A DNA stretch of 64,000 bases from Velthaea sp965214335 (lineage in GTDB: Bacteria; Vulcanimicrobiota; Vulcanimicrobiia; Vulcanimicrobiales; Vulcanimicrobiaceae). The translations under genes and the position numbers were made by a program. Under the pieces are notes generated by a model. That model saw only the letters and a program-made list of their open reading frames with translations, did not search any database and was not told the DNA's origin. Below, one piece after another: positions 1 to 9,896 of this stretch. The stretch's first letter is position 1. Every line of letters starts with the position of its first letter. Location of the stretch: assembly GCA_965214335.1 (NCBI GenBank), contig CBDCBO010000005.1, positions 310,001 to 374,000 on the forward strand, written 5' to 3'.

Positions 1-744
1 CAGTTCATGGCCGTTGGAGACAATATCCTCGCGACACTCGTTCCCGCCGCTGCGATCAACAATGTGGGCTTCACCTGGCCGGACGCCAAGACGGCCTTTC
101 ACGCACTCGACGGAGACCTCGGGGCATACGTGCGCGGCGAGATCGAACATGCCGGACTGCACCCCATGAATAAGATTTGGGACGAAGGCTTTCGCGAGAT
201 GACCAGCTCGACGAAGCCACTCACGACGCCGCAGGATCTCGCCGGTTTCAAGATGCGGGTGCCACCTAGCCCCATTTCCACCTCGTTGTTCGCCGCACTC
301 GGGGCATCACCGACAACCATCAACGTCAAAGACCTGTATTCAGCGCTTGAAACGCACATCGTGGACGGCCAAGAAAATGCGCTTTCGCTGATCGAGTCGC
401 AGAAAATTTACGAGGTTCAGAAATACTGTTCCATGACGGATCACATGTTTGTCGGCTACTGGGTTCTGGCCAATCCGGACGCCTTCAACAAGCTGCCCAA
501 GGATATGCAAGACCTTGTTTCGGCGGCGTTTGACGAGGGCGCGCTCAAACAGCGCGAGGAAAATGTGCGTGAAGATGCGACGGTGCGCCCCAAGCTCGTC
601 GCGCAAGGCCTCAAGATTGCCGACGTCGACCGCAATGCGTTCCGCCAAAAGCTGGTCAAATCCGGATTCTACAAGCAAATGAGCGAGCAATTCGGCGCCA
701 AGGCCTGGTCGTTACTTGAAAAATATGCCGGAACGTTAGGCTAA
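1..744 (+). CDS. dctP: TRAP transporter substrate-binding protein DctP, 3' part
   Basis: Periplasmic solute receptor of a tripartite ATP-independent periplasmic (TRAP) transporter. The reading frame is open from base 1, so the window cuts off the 5' end; the 247 residues seen are about three quarters of the roughly 330 usual for the family. Family features visible are the block around KPLTTPQDLAGFKMRV, the ligand-contact type segment SLFAALGASPTTIN, and VDGQENALSLI, all in DctP order. The in-frame ATG at base 7 is internal and not a real start. It sits 3 bases upstream of the fused membrane subunit gene, so the two are one operon. The substrate (C4-dicarboxylate or another organic acid) cannot be read from sequence. 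Confidence 0.9.
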   Translation, partial: QFMAVGDNILATLVPAAAINNVGFTWPDAKTAFHALDGDLGAYVRGEIEHAGLHPMNKIWDEGFREMTSSTKPLTTPQDLAGFKMRVPPSPISTSLFAALGASPTTINVKDLYSALETHIVDGQENALSLIESQKIYEVQKYCSMTDHMFVGYWVLANPDAFNKLPKDMQDLVSAAFDEGALKQREENVREDATVRPKLVAQGLKIADVDRNAFRQKLVKSGFYKQMSEQFGAKAWSLLEKYAGTLG

Positions 745-747
745 GCC

Positions 748-2646
748 ATGCCCGTAGACGGCGACGCGGTGACCGAAGTAATGGACGCAGCGCAGTCGCT
801 CGAAGCGGAGCGGCGCCCGGCGCGCCGGTTTACTGCAGTCGACCGGTATATCGGCCCGCTGACGGAAATACCGGCCGCCGTGCTCGTCGTGGTCGAAGTC
901 CTCGTTTTGTTTGCCGGCGTCGTGGCGCGCTACGTACTCAATAAGCCGCTGTTATGGAGCGATGAACTCGCCGAAACGCTCTTTCTGTGGCTCGTCATGT
1001 TTGGATCGGTGATCGCCCTGCGTCGCAGCGAACACATGCGTATGACCGCTGTCGTCGGCCGCCTGCCGCTGCACTGGCAACGCTGGATCTCGACGACGGC
1101 GCTGCTGGTGGTGTGCGTCGTGCTGCTGATCATGCTGCCCAATGCCAAAGACTACATGGTCGCGCAATACGCGATTCTCACTCCGGCGATGCACATTCAC
1201 GATGCCTATCGCGTGCTGGGGTTAGTCATTGGGATCGTGCTCATGCTAATCATCGCTGTGGTGCGGATCGTGGAAGAGGCGGACTGGCGCGGATTGGCAG
1301 GCTCGCTTGGCGTTGTTGCGCTCAGCGGCATAGCGATGGCGCTCGCACGTCCGGCGTTTGATGCGCTAGGCAACTTTAGTTTAGCGATATTCTTTCTGGG
1401 GCTGGTCGGCGTGTGCGTCGCGGTTGGAATTCCAATCGCTTTTTGCTTCGCGCTCGCGACGCTTACGTACTTGACGTTTGCCGCGCCGACGCCGTTGTCC
1501 GTCGTCGTCGGGCAAATGGATCAAGGCATGTCGTCACTGGAACTGCTCGCCGTTCCAATGTTCGTGCTCTTGGGACTGCTGCTGGAGATGACCGGTATCG
1601 CGCGCGTGCTCGTCGACTTTTTGGCAGCGCTCGTCGGTCGCGTCCGGGGCGGCCTCTCGTACGTTCTACTGGGCGCGATGTTCCTGATTTCCGGGATATC
1701 GGGATCGAAAGCTGCCGATCAAGCCGCGGTTGCACCGGTATTGTTTCCGGAGATGAAACGCCGCGGCGCCCACTCGGGCGAACTGGTGGCGCAGTTAGCT
1801 GCGTCGGCGGCAATGTCGGAAACGATCCCGCCGAGCTTAGTTCTCATCATCATCGCTTCAGTCACGGGTGTGTCGATCTCGGCACTGTTCACCGGAGGCA
1901 TCCTGCCGGCGGTCGTCGCGGGTTTGGCGCTCGTTGTGGTGACCTATTTTCGTTCGCGTGGCGAACGGCCGGGCGAAGGACCGCGTCCAACCGCAGCTCA
2001 GATCGGACGCGCCTTTTTCATCGCCGTCCCAGGTCTGCTCTTGCCGTTGCTGGTGCGGTTCTTCGTGCTCAAAGGCATTACCACGGCGACCGAAGTGGCC
2101 ACGATCGGCATCGGTTATTCAATTATCATCGGTATCTTCGTATACCGCCGTTTCCAGTGGCGCCGGCTGATGCCGATCCTCGTTGAGACGGCCTCGCTGT
2201 CGGGCGCGATTCTGTTGATCATCGGCTCCGCGACGGCGATGGCGTGGGCGCTGACCCAAGCGGGCTTCGCCCAAGCGCTGGCGACCTCGATGGCCGCCGT
2301 TCCGGGCGGACAGGGCGGCTTTCTGGCAATCTCGATCGTGGTATTCATCGTCCTGGGCAGCGTGCTCGAAGGCATACCCGCGATCGTACTCTTTGGGCCG
2401 CTGCTCTTTCCAATTGCGCGCGAACTGCATATCAACGACGTGCATTATACGATGGTCGTCATTCTTTCAATGGGTATCGGTTTGTTTTCACCGCCGTTCG
2501 GCGTCGGCTTCTATCAATCGGTACTCATCGGTCGGTCCAGCACCGATCAGGCCATCGGCCGGATCTTTCCGTATCTGGCAAGTGTCGCGGTGGCGCTCAT
2601 TTTAGTCGCCGCGATCCCCTGGTTGTCGACAGGCTTCTTGCATTAG
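748..2646 (+). CDS. dctQM: Fused TRAP transporter membrane protein DctQM
   Basis: Membrane component of the TRAP transporter, pairing with the DctP receptor encoded just upstream. It is a fusion: residues about 30-175 form the four-helix DctQ (small permease) domain and residues about 200-632 the large DctM permease with many hydrophobic helices. The DctM block ISGSKAADQAAVAPVLFPEM lies near residue 315. At 632 aa it equals DctQ (about 170) plus DctM (about 430). The ATG lies 3 bases after the dctP stop, giving translational coupling. Such fusions are known. Transport would be driven by an ion gradient (family knowledge). Confidence 0.92.
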   Translation: MPVDGDAVTEVMDAAQSLEAERRPARRFTAVDRYIGPLTEIPAAVLVVVEVLVLFAGVVARYVLNKPLLWSDELAETLFLWLVMFGSVIALRRSEHMRMTAVVGRLPLHWQRWISTTALLVVCVVLLIMLPNAKDYMVAQYAILTPAMHIHDAYRVLGLVIGIVLMLIIAVVRIVEEADWRGLAGSLGVVALSGIAMALARPAFDALGNFSLAIFFLGLVGVCVAVGIPIAFCFALATLTYLTFAAPTPLSVVVGQMDQGMSSLELLAVPMFVLLGLLLEMTGIARVLVDFLAALVGRVRGGLSYVLLGAMFLISGISGSKAADQAAVAPVLFPEMKRRGAHSGELVAQLAASAAMSETIPPSLVLIIIASVTGVSISALFTGGILPAVVAGLALVVVTYFRSRGERPGEGPRPTAAQIGRAFFIAVPGLLLPLLVRFFVLKGITTATEVATIGIGYSIIIGIFVYRRFQWRRLMPILVETASLSGAILLIIGSATAMAWALTQAGFAQALATSMAAVPGGQGGFLAISIVVFIVLGSVLEGIPAIVLFGPLLFPIARELHINDVHYTMVVILSMGIGLFSPPFGVGFYQSVLIGRSSTDQAIGRIFPYLASVAVALILVAAIPWLSTGFLH

Positions 2647-3091
2647 CGTTTCCTACCGCTCGCTTTCTTGTACGCAAGCCTACGTCGCTCTTTATAGGCC
2701 CGCAAGTATAGTGCTAATTTAATGCTTGATTCGGTGTTCTGCTTCATTGAGCCGGCTGAGTCGACGCTGTCCTGCGCTGCCGCGGGTCAACCTAAAAGAG
2801 CCAACTCTGCAGTCTGTAACTGCCCGTAGAAAAAGTTGACTGTCTTAACTGATGACGTACGCACTGCTCTCGATCGGATGGTGCGAGCTCGCCTCGGATT
2901 TTAACTAAAGTCGTCATCCCTTCGCTATTTTCGCTGATCGTAGGATGCGGTAGAGTGTTGCGGGCGAGAAATGAAGAACGGCGTCCCAACTTTGAGGCAT
3001 GAACATTTAATGCGTCGGCGATTTCGGGCATTCACTTACGTACGATTCGTTTTGCGAGTAAACTCGTGCGACGATGGCTCAATCGAGCAAG
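2647..3091. other. Intergenic region without a convincing gene
   Basis: These 445 bases separate the rightward TRAP operon from a leftward VOC gene, so the region is convergent and holds only 3' ends. It looks richer in A+T than its surroundings. A 79-codon leftward open frame (2792-3031) exists, but it has no ribosome binding site, no recognisable domain and an unusual composition, so I do not call it. No strong intrinsic terminator was seen. Confidence 0.5.
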
Positions 3092-3487
3092 CTACGCGCC
3101 GTCCAACGGCTGAACGATCGTCAGTGAATTACCGTCCGGGTCACGCAGCCAGAACATTGGGGGAATCGGGCCGCCGAAGCGGGTCACCTCGTCATCGACA
3201 TCGACTCCGGCGGACTTGAGTGCGGCGAGATCGGCTTCCAGGTCGGTGGTGTCGAGGATGATGCCGGTTTGCGCGCCGCCGGCCGGTCGGCCCGGTGGTG
3301 GCGGTGCGAGCGCGATAGTGGTCGGCGTTCCGGAAAGTTTCACCTCGACCCAGCGCATGTCCGGCCCCATCGGTATGTCAATCACCTTTTCGAAACCAAG
3401 CTTGCCGACGTAGAAGTCGATCGCGCGGTTCGTGTCGGTGATCGTGACGCAGACGCGGCCGATCGTGTTGAGATGTAATTTCGGCAT
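3092..3487 (-). CDS. VOC-superfamily protein (glyoxalase/bleomycin-resistance fold)
   Basis: A 131-residue protein of the vicinal-oxygen-chelate fold. It begins with the typical strand pattern (MPKLHLNTIGRVCVTITDTN), continues with AIDFYVGKLGFE, and ends with FWLRDPDGNSLTIVQP, the usual closing beta motif carrying a metal-binding position. The start was set at 3487 because GGAG lies 8 bases before this ATG; the open frame continues upstream but that part is arginine-rich and not domain-like. The metal and substrate are unknown. Family members are lyases, dioxygenases or resistance proteins, and nothing nearby fixes a role. Confidence 0.82.
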   Translation of the reverse strand: MPKLHLNTIGRVCVTITDTNRAIDFYVGKLGFEKVIDIPMGPDMRWVEVKLSGTPTTIALAPPPPGRPAGGAQTGIILDTTDLEADLAALKSAGVDVDDEVTRFGGPIPPMFWLRDPDGNSLTIVQPLDGA

Positions 3488-3966
3488 TTGGAGCGCTCCA
3501 ATATTTGCTGAAATGTTATGCAATGCGGACGTCACAAAGCGAAGCTGCCAATGCGTACCGATACGGCGGCGGCACGTGCGGGACCTCGCCAACCTGCGCC
3601 TAGCGTCGCGTGCGGCAACCCCCGTCGTGCACGTCGCCGACTTGCAAGACGAAAACGGTTTAACGCGTTCATACACGACTGCACGAATCGATCGGCGTGC
3701 CGATCGGGGGCAAAAACCGTGCTCTGGCTGCATTCAAACAGATCGTTTTTCGCGACCGATACCGCGCAGCAATAAAATCCCCGTCGTCAGCTGGTGCGTG
3801 ACGGCGGCTGAATCGAGAGAGACGGTTGTAGTCGGCTAAGAACCCCGCGATGGGTGTGAACGAGCGTCCTCAGTGGTACAGCGCAACGCGGGCAGAGGCG
3901 CGCCAGCGTACTCTCTGCCACAGATCGCCCAGCGCAGCCGCAAGATAGCGACGGCAGGGTGCTCTA
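3488..3966. other. Intergenic region upstream of the VOC gene
   Basis: The 479 bases between two leftward genes contain only overlapping short frames on the opposite strand with shadow-like composition. The promoter of the VOC gene should lie here. I found no clear -35/-10 pair, repeat or RNA. Confidence 0.4.
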
Positions 3967-5832
3967 TCAAGGCGCGCTCGGGTTCGACGCCATGCCCGCC
4001 ATATAGGGCGCGTGCGCAAAGGCTTTGAAGTCGGCGAAACCGGTGGGAGAAAGAATCCAATTCTGATGCGTTCCGGTTGAGTCGAGATAGCCGATGCCGC
4101 GAATCCAGGGAAAGGCCGACTGTAGTTCGCCCGACGCGCCGGGAAAGAACGCCGGTTGCGCTGTGGCATGCGCGCCGGTCTCGGTAACCATCAGCGGCTT
4201 TTCTTGAAACTGCGACAGTTCTTCGGTGAGGATGAATAATGTGTCGTGTAGCGACACATCGTTGTTATCGTAATCGTCCATACCGACCCAGTCGACGGCG
4301 CCGTCGCCCGGGTAATACTGCGACGGGCCGCCGTGGGCGTTGGCAACACACCACAGCCATACCACATTGGTTACCCCTTGGGCGGCAAACACGGATCGGA
4401 TGTGATTCCAGGCCTTGATGTACGGTCCGGGGGCAAAGTATCCGTTCGGGAGATCGGAATTCGGATCGTAACAGTGTTTGCGCGGCGGGTCGTTGGTGTC
4501 ATCGAGATTCATTTCCCAAAACCAGCGCAGCATGATCGGCTTTTTAAAGGCTTTGATCGCTGCGGCGCGCGCGATGATTTCCGCATCGTCATGTCCGGCG
4601 GCAATCGCCGCATCGCTGTCGCCGCAATTCCAGGCGATCACCGGAATGCGCCCGTGTGCGACGTCGTCCAGTTCCACGGCGCCCGGAAACGGCGCGGCCC
4701 AATCGTAAAAGTGCATATTGTACGCGAGCGTCCGGCCGACGTGCTGTTCGAACGCGAGCGTCTGCGCCGGCGAGGGGCCTTGCCCGGCCGGATTGATGAA
4801 TTCGCCAAGATACGTTGTTCCGGCTCGTGGAACCAGCGGCCCGGCGGCTAATTTTCCATTGAAGACCGGCGGTTGCGGCAAGACGCTTTGGAGGCTGTTG
4901 TACAAGTCGTTCCAGCCATTGACTTCGATGCCGGCAAGATTGGAATTCTTGGCCCGGACCGCTGCCGACACTTGGGTCAGGTTCGACTGCAGATAGCTCG
5001 CGCTTTGCCCATAATACGACGCCTGGTTGTACTTCGAAGTACTCGCTTCAATCCAAAACGTTTTCGTGAGTTGCGGCAAGGCGCTCGCGAGATTCGTCAG
5101 CTGCAGGCCGGCGGAGCCGCCCGGTACGAGCATGTACGTTCCGCTATAGGCTGGTTCGCTTTGCAGTTGCGTTAGCATCGTTGGGCTCTGCGGCGTACCG
5201 CCGAAGTGCAGCGTTGCGTAGTCGGTGTGAGCGGTGAAAAACTTCTGTTTGAAAACCGACGCGCCGGGTGCGGTTTGCAGCGTATCGACCAACGTGAAGT
5301 AGTGCTGCATTATCGTTTGCCGCCCGCTCGAATTCCAAGCCGGAGCCTGTTCGGGATCGACATCGTACACGATACCCGCAATCCGCGGATACAGCGTGGC
5401 AATGTGGGTGAGAGCCGTAACGTCCGCTGGAATTGTTGTCGGAGCGGCAAGCCAGCTGACGTCGCCCGCGACCAGGTACACGTTGCCGACCGCGATCAAC
5501 GCGGCCAAATTTTTGACCGCGGTCGGATTTGCGTTGGCGAGTGAAGAAATATCGTCGCCGGTAACCGGCACCAACAGTGTTGTTGCGCCATAGCGGGTCG
5601 CCTCGGATGCAATGAGCAGCCCGTTATCGGACAGCAGCGAATGCTCGAAACTTGCGCGGAGTGCCGAAAAGCCTTCCGGGTCGGTAGCGCGTAGCCGGCG
5701 AACGCCGATCGACGCGGCGACCGGCAACCCATCTGTTGCAACACCGGCAGCGTGAGCTTCCAGTGAGTTCGCAGCGTAAATGGATGCAAGCGTTAGAACA
5801 ACAGCGGGAATAAGGCGGTAGAGCCGGTGCAC
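3967..5832 (-). CDS. Secreted two-module glycoside hydrolase, GH26-like
   Basis: A 621-residue exported protein. A GTG start at 5832 preceded by GAAAGG gives a clean Sec signal peptide (residues about 5-30, ending near EAHA); the frame upstream of it is not signal-like. Residues about 40-330 form a TIM-barrel-like module of unknown role. Residues about 340-610 resemble GH26 endo-beta-mannanase-type enzymes: LGEFINP, RWFWEMN (acid/base Glu) and VTETGAHA (nucleophile Glu), with WVGMDDYD between. It probably acts on a beta-mannan or related polysaccharide in the periplasm or outside. It stands alone, without a sugar transporter nearby. The GH26 assignment is fairly secure; the substrate is inferred. 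Confidence 0.78.
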   Translation of the reverse strand: MHRLYRLIPAVVLTLASIYAANSLEAHAAGVATDGLPVAASIGVRRLRATDPEGFSALRASFEHSLLSDNGLLIASEATRYGATTLLVPVTGDDISSLANANPTAVKNLAALIAVGNVYLVAGDVSWLAAPTTIPADVTALTHIATLYPRIAGIVYDVDPEQAPAWNSSGRQTIMQHYFTLVDTLQTAPGASVFKQKFFTAHTDYATLHFGGTPQSPTMLTQLQSEPAYSGTYMLVPGGSAGLQLTNLASALPQLTKTFWIEASTSKYNQASYYGQSASYLQSNLTQVSAAVRAKNSNLAGIEVNGWNDLYNSLQSVLPQPPVFNGKLAAGPLVPRAGTTYLGEFINPAGQGPSPAQTLAFEQHVGRTLAYNMHFYDWAAPFPGAVELDDVAHGRIPVIAWNCGDSDAAIAAGHDDAEIIARAAAIKAFKKPIMLRWFWEMNLDDTNDPPRKHCYDPNSDLPNGYFAPGPYIKAWNHIRSVFAAQGVTNVVWLWCVANAHGGPSQYYPGDGAVDWVGMDDYDNNDVSLHDTLFILTEELSQFQEKPLMVTETGAHATAQPAFFPGASGELQSAFPWIRGIGYLDSTGTHQNWILSPTGFADFKAFAHAPYMAGMASNPSAP

Positions 5833-5995
5833 GCAAAACCTTTCGTTCAAATACGAGCCGCGTGGCTTCGCAGTCTCGGGCATACGTTGCCAAGCCAAGC
5901 GAGCCTGCTCGGTGGAGCAAGCCGAAGGTATCGCCGATGAAGCGCCGGCAAAACGGAAACGCAGGTGCCCACGCTCGTGTGAACGATCAAGCCAG

Positions 5996-6982
5996 ATGCC
6001 CGATTACGAGCTTTTCGCGCTTGGTGACCTGACGCTGCAAGGCGGCGAAATTCTCCCCGCTGCGCGGCTGGCGTACGCGACGTACGGCACGCTCGACGCC
6101 GGCCGGTCGAACGCGATCGTCGTGCCGAGCGCTTATGGAGGCACCCACGCGGATAGCGCCTGGCTCATTGGCCCCGGCAAGGCGCTCGATACCGCCCGCT
6201 GGTTCGTTGTGGCGACCAATCTGTTCGGCAATGGGCTGTCCACGTCGCCGAGCACGATGGACAACACAACGGCTTTCCCGGCGGTGAGCGTCTACGATAA
6301 TGTCCGCGCGCAGCAACGGCTGCTCGTCGAGCATTTCGGTGTTACGAGCATTGCGCTCGTGACCGGCTTTTCAATGGGCGCGCAGCAGTCGTTTCATTGG
6401 GCGTGCGCCTTCCCGGAACTCGTCGAGCGGATCGTGCCGATCTGCGGTTCGGCTCGCACGTCGGCCCACAATCGGGTGTTCATTGATGGAGCGGTGGCAA
6501 CACTCGACGCGGCCGGTCCCGCGACGCTCGGCCGTGTCTGGGCCGCTTGGGGCCTCTCGCAGAGCTTTTACCGCAACGAGGTGTGGCGCGAACTCGACCA
6601 TGCGACGACGCTCGAAGCGTTCGTGGACGAGTGGTACGGGCCGGCAGCTTTCGCCGGCGATCCGCGCGACCTGCGCGCGATGTTTCGCACCTGGCGCGCT
6701 GCCGACATCGCCGCCGCGCCGCATTTCGCCGGCGATTTCCCGGCGGCTTTAGGCGCCATCCGCGCTCGGGCGATCGTCATGCCGAGCCGCAGCGACACCT
6801 ATTTTCCGCCTGAAGACAGCGTCATCGAAGTTCAGTACATGACGCAGGCTGAATTGCGCGTCATTCCCAGCGACTGGGGCCACGCCGCCGGTGCCGGTAT
6901 GAACGCCGGCGATAATGCCTTTATCACGGCGGCGATTCAGGAGATTCTCGAACTGCCTGGCGCGTCAACGCTCCCTACGTAA
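5996..6982 (+). CDS. Alpha/beta hydrolase of the MetX (homoserine acetyltransferase)-like family
   Basis: 328 residues with alpha/beta-hydrolase fold. The elbow GFSMGAQQS places the nucleophile at Ser126; the acid is probably the Asp of SRSDTYFPPEDS and the base His that of WGHAAGAG. The N-terminal pattern LAYATYGTL and NLFGNGLSTSPS match homoserine O-acetyltransferase-like hydrolases. The true MetX signature is not complete, so acyltransferase activity is unproven and an esterase role is possible. The start was put at 5996 because the domain begins at MPDYEL; the upstream frame is basic and non-conserved in style. It converges on the carbonic anhydrase gene, the stop codons overlapping by 8 bases. 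Confidence 0.8.
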   Translation: MPDYELFALGDLTLQGGEILPAARLAYATYGTLDAGRSNAIVVPSAYGGTHADSAWLIGPGKALDTARWFVVATNLFGNGLSTSPSTMDNTTAFPAVSVYDNVRAQQRLLVEHFGVTSIALVTGFSMGAQQSFHWACAFPELVERIVPICGSARTSAHNRVFIDGAVATLDAAGPATLGRVWAAWGLSQSFYRNEVWRELDHATTLEAFVDEWYGPAAFAGDPRDLRAMFRTWRAADIAAAPHFAGDFPAALGAIRARAIVMPSRSDTYFPPEDSVIEVQYMTQAELRVIPSDWGHAAGAGMNAGDNAFITAAIQEILELPGASTLPT

Positions 6983-7472
6983 GACGCACCTCACGCAGGT
7001 GGCCGCTTTGAACGTCGTACACGAAGCCACGGACGTTATCGCGGTGTGGCAGAAACGGGTGAACGCGCACGCGCTCGATGGCTCGGCCGACGGCCGCATC
7101 GATGTCGTCGAACGCCCCAAATTCGTACGGTACCGTCTCTCCGGTTTCAGCCAAGATTTCGCGCCGCAGCGCCGGCTCGTCGGCGCCGTGCAAACCGCAG
7201 CCGGTATGATGCATGAGGATGATCTCGCGCGTTTGCAACAGCCGTTGCGAGAGCACGAGCGAACGCAACATGTCGTCGGTAATCAGCCCGCCGGCATTAC
7301 GCAAGATGTGCGCCTCGCCTGAGGCTAAACCGAAAATGCGGAAGATGTCGATCCGCGAGTCCATGCACGTTACGATTGCGACGTGCTTGGCCGGAATGAC
7401 GGCGCGCGGCCCGGCGAAATCGACTTCGTGCGCGATGGCGTTATCAACAAGTGTATCAGTGGCGGTACTCAC
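6975..7472 (-). CDS. Beta-class carbonic anhydrase
   Basis: Interconverts CO2 and bicarbonate with a zinc ion. The 165-residue protein has the zinc ligands Cys36 of CMDSR, His89 and Cys92 of HHTGCG, and the Asp38/Arg40 dyad, in the order and spacing of beta-carbonic anhydrases. The start is GTG at 7472 with a weak GAGAA ahead; the frame extends far upstream without domain features. No signal peptide is visible, so it is cytoplasmic. It is monocistronic and leftward, with its own 5' region shared divergently with a propeller gene. Confidence 0.9.
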   Translation of the reverse strand: MSTATDTLVDNAIAHEVDFAGPRAVIPAKHVAIVTCMDSRIDIFRIFGLASGEAHILRNAGGLITDDMLRSLVLSQRLLQTREIILMHHTGCGLHGADEPALRREILAETGETVPYEFGAFDDIDAAVGRAIERVRVHPFLPHRDNVRGFVYDVQSGHLREVRLT

Positions 7473-7885
7473 CGTACGTTCTCGTTGGCGAGAACGAAAA
7501 AGATTGCCTTCAGCTTGCGGAACGGCATCGTGAATCGGCGCTTCGACGCACCTGGCTCGAAGCAGTCTCGTTACGCATCGACCAACGATCTGCGCATCGG
7601 TGTGACTCGCGCGCCTTTGCAGCGGAAGCGCTCCTCGTGCCGTCGATAACCGGCTCGTTCGTACTGCGACTCGCACGCATTGCGCCGGGAGCGTGTAATT
7701 CGTGACGTGAATAACATCTAACGGCATTCGCACAGCTGCGATCGCGCGTGTTGAGTACGAATACCCGGAGTAGAACGTCCCTAGGCGCGGAGCAAGTCGG
7801 TACGGTGCGAAGGCTTCACGCGTAGTGCTCCGAACGCGATGCGCGTCGCAATATATGCCGCCGCACCTCACATAGGATACGCACG
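7473..7885. other. Divergent intergenic region, carbonic anhydrase / propeller protein
   Basis: 413 bases with no supportable gene; promoters for both flanking genes must lie here. Near the right end AGGA occurs 9 bases before the TTG start at 7886. No repeats or RNA motifs recognised. Confidence 0.4.
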
Positions 7886-9544
7886 TTGAATTTCGATATA
7901 TCGCTACGGACCATTGCCCGGCGCATCGGCACTACTATCGTTGCCGCTGCGCTGTTCTGCGGGCCGCTCGCAAGCCAAGCACAAGTGGCAGCGGGTGGCC
8001 CGCGTCCATCCTCAACCACACAAGACAATCTAACCTATCACAACACGAACTCGCGCTTAGGCTGGTATCAGAACGAGACCGTGCTCACCACGAGCAACGT
8101 TGGGTCAAGCGCGTTTCACCTCATCGGAACCATGGCGACGAAGGGCAAGTCGTTTTCGCAACCGCTATACGTTTCAAATCAAATCGTCGCCGACGGAACG
8201 ACGCACAATCTGTTGATCGTCACCGATTCAACCAACGTCGTGTATGCTTACGATGCCGACAGCCTCAAACTCATCTGGCAGCGCACGTTCACGTTTGGTG
8301 GAGCGCGACAGCAACTTGCTTCGGATACCGGTTGTAATGACATCTGGCCGAATGCCGGTATCAACGGAACGCCCGTTATCGATCGAGCGCGCGGCGCGAT
8401 CTACGTCGTCGTTCCGACCTATCTCAACGGTACGTATACGTTGCGATTGCACGCCCTTGGTTTGCGCGGCGGGAAGGACGTCATACCCGCGGTCGCAGTT
8501 GCCGCAACGGTGAACTTGGTGTCGGGCGGGACGGCGTCGGTCGATCCCAAGTTCAATTTCAATCGGGCTGGACTGCTCGAAACGAACAATACCATCTATG
8601 TTTCGTTGTCGACGCATTGCGACTTCGATTCCGACGCTGCTCATGGCTGGTTGATTTCGTATAGCGCCGCGACGCTCAAGCAAACCGGCAGTTTGATTAA
8701 CGTGACCAATAAGAATATCGGCACGGTCGGTGGGACGCTGTTTCTGGGCAGTATTTGGCAGGGTGGCTTCGGCATCGCGGCCGACTCGAAAAGCAATATC
8801 GTCTTTGCTACCGGCAACGGTCCCAACGACGCGCAATCCGATTACTCGATGAGCGTGCTGCAATTAACGCCCGATCTCAATCCGGCATCGCTGACGTTCT
8901 TCACGCCCTCGACGTGGCAGAACGACTCACGCAACGACGCCGATCTCGGATCGGGCGGCGTCATGCTGCTGCCCGATCAAACCACCGGCACATTCCCGCA
9001 TCTCGCGATCACCGGCGGCAAGACGGGTGTCAAATATCTTCTGAATCGCGATAACCTGGGCGGTCTGCACTCGTCGGACCAAATTCCGTACGAAACGAAT
9101 ACCGCCGGCGGCCAATTCGGTGGTCCGGCCTATTTTGTCGACAGCAGCGGCAATCAGAAGATTCTGTTCGGCGGCTCGCCGAATCTCAACGCGTATACGT
9201 TGGGAACCGCGCCGTATGGGTTGAGCTTAACGTCCGCTACGAATGTCGGCCAGCTCGAGAATCGAGACGCCGGCGTGACGCCGGTCGTATCGTCCAATGG
9301 AACGCAAGCCGGTAGCGCGGTCGTCTGGACCATCATGACGCCGCCGGGGAATACGAATGGCACCGGGAAGATCAGCCTGTATGCCTTCGACGGCGCAAAC
9401 CTCGGCCATACGCTCTACACCGCGCAAGGCGGCGTCTGGACTGGAAACGGCGATACCGGCGGTGCGCTCATCACGCCGCTGGTTGCCAACGGACGGGTCT
9501 ATCTCGCGACGGACGGCGTCGTATCGGTGTTCGGCCTGCAATGA
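7886..9544 (+). CDS. Secreted PQQ-type beta-propeller protein
   Basis: 552 residues starting at TTG (AGGATACGCACG ahead; no ATG is available near the signal peptide). Residues about 8-33 are a Sec signal peptide ending near SQAQ. The body shows repeated beta-blade motifs (NLLIVTDSTNVVYAYDAD, GAIYVVVPTY, NGRVYLATDGVVSVFGL) like quinoprotein-style propellers, with an N-terminal YHNTNSRLGWYQNETVL segment common in secreted propellers of soil bacteria. No cytochrome motif or clear quinone-binding residues are seen, so it may be a structural or binding propeller rather than a dehydrogenase. Its stop overlaps the next gene by 4 bases. Confidence 0.78.
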   Translation: MNFDISLRTIARRIGTTIVAAALFCGPLASQAQVAAGGPRPSSTTQDNLTYHNTNSRLGWYQNETVLTTSNVGSSAFHLIGTMATKGKSFSQPLYVSNQIVADGTTHNLLIVTDSTNVVYAYDADSLKLIWQRTFTFGGARQQLASDTGCNDIWPNAGINGTPVIDRARGAIYVVVPTYLNGTYTLRLHALGLRGGKDVIPAVAVAATVNLVSGGTASVDPKFNFNRAGLLETNNTIYVSLSTHCDFDSDAAHGWLISYSAATLKQTGSLINVTNKNIGTVGGTLFLGSIWQGGFGIAADSKSNIVFATGNGPNDAQSDYSMSVLQLTPDLNPASLTFFTPSTWQNDSRNDADLGSGGVMLLPDQTTGTFPHLAITGGKTGVKYLLNRDNLGGLHSSDQIPYETNTAGGQFGGPAYFVDSSGNQKILFGGSPNLNAYTLGTAPYGLSLTSATNVGQLENRDAGVTPVVSSNGTQAGSAVVWTIMTPPGNTNGTGKISLYAFDGANLGHTLYTAQGGVWTGNGDTGGALITPLVANGRVYLATDGVVSVFGLQ

Positions 9545-9882
9545 ACCAACGAAAGGCTGTTATGATTCGCTTCGTACTCTGCGCGTTAGCGCTACTTATT
9601 GTTTGTGCAACTCCCGGAGTTGCCGCGCCGCCCGCCGCGGAACATCGCTTTTTCGGTTTGCTGCAAACGTCGCGCGGCGCGAGCATGAGCTTGCGGTTGC
9701 GCGGCGGACGAGTGCTCGCCGTTGATGCGACCCAGGCCTACGTGCTCAAGCGCGTGTCGGGGCCGCTGTTCATGAACAAACCGACGGTCGTTGAAGGCAC
9801 TTTTACGGCAACCGGCGTGCTGCAAGCGACGATCGTGAAGCGCGCGGCGCCGAACGTGCAAAGCTGGGGTCTCGACCGGTAA
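9541..9882 (+). CDS. Small secreted protein, unknown function
   Basis: 113 residues. Residues 1-28 form a signal peptide (IRFVLCALALLIVCATPGVAA); the mature part is a single small beta-rich domain (RFFGLLQTSRGASMSLRLRGG, VEGTFTATGVLQATIVKR), suggestive of an OB-like barrel. The ATG overlaps the propeller gene stop (ATGA), so it is translationally coupled and probably works with it in the periplasm. I do not recognise the family. Confidence 0.7.
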   Translation: MNQRKAVMIRFVLCALALLIVCATPGVAAPPAAEHRFFGLLQTSRGASMSLRLRGGRVLAVDATQAYVLKRVSGPLFMNKPTVVEGTFTATGVLQATIVKRAAPNVQSWGLDR

Positions 9883-9896
9883 CTCGAACGACGCAG

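Noticed and set aside
1413..2186. 257-codon frame inside dctQM
   Set aside because: Overlaps a strongly supported membrane protein; Arg/Ser-rich shadow composition, no domain.
2792..3031. 79-codon leftward frame in the region after dctQM
   Set aside because: No ribosome binding site, no domain and composition unlike the window's genes; left as intergenic.
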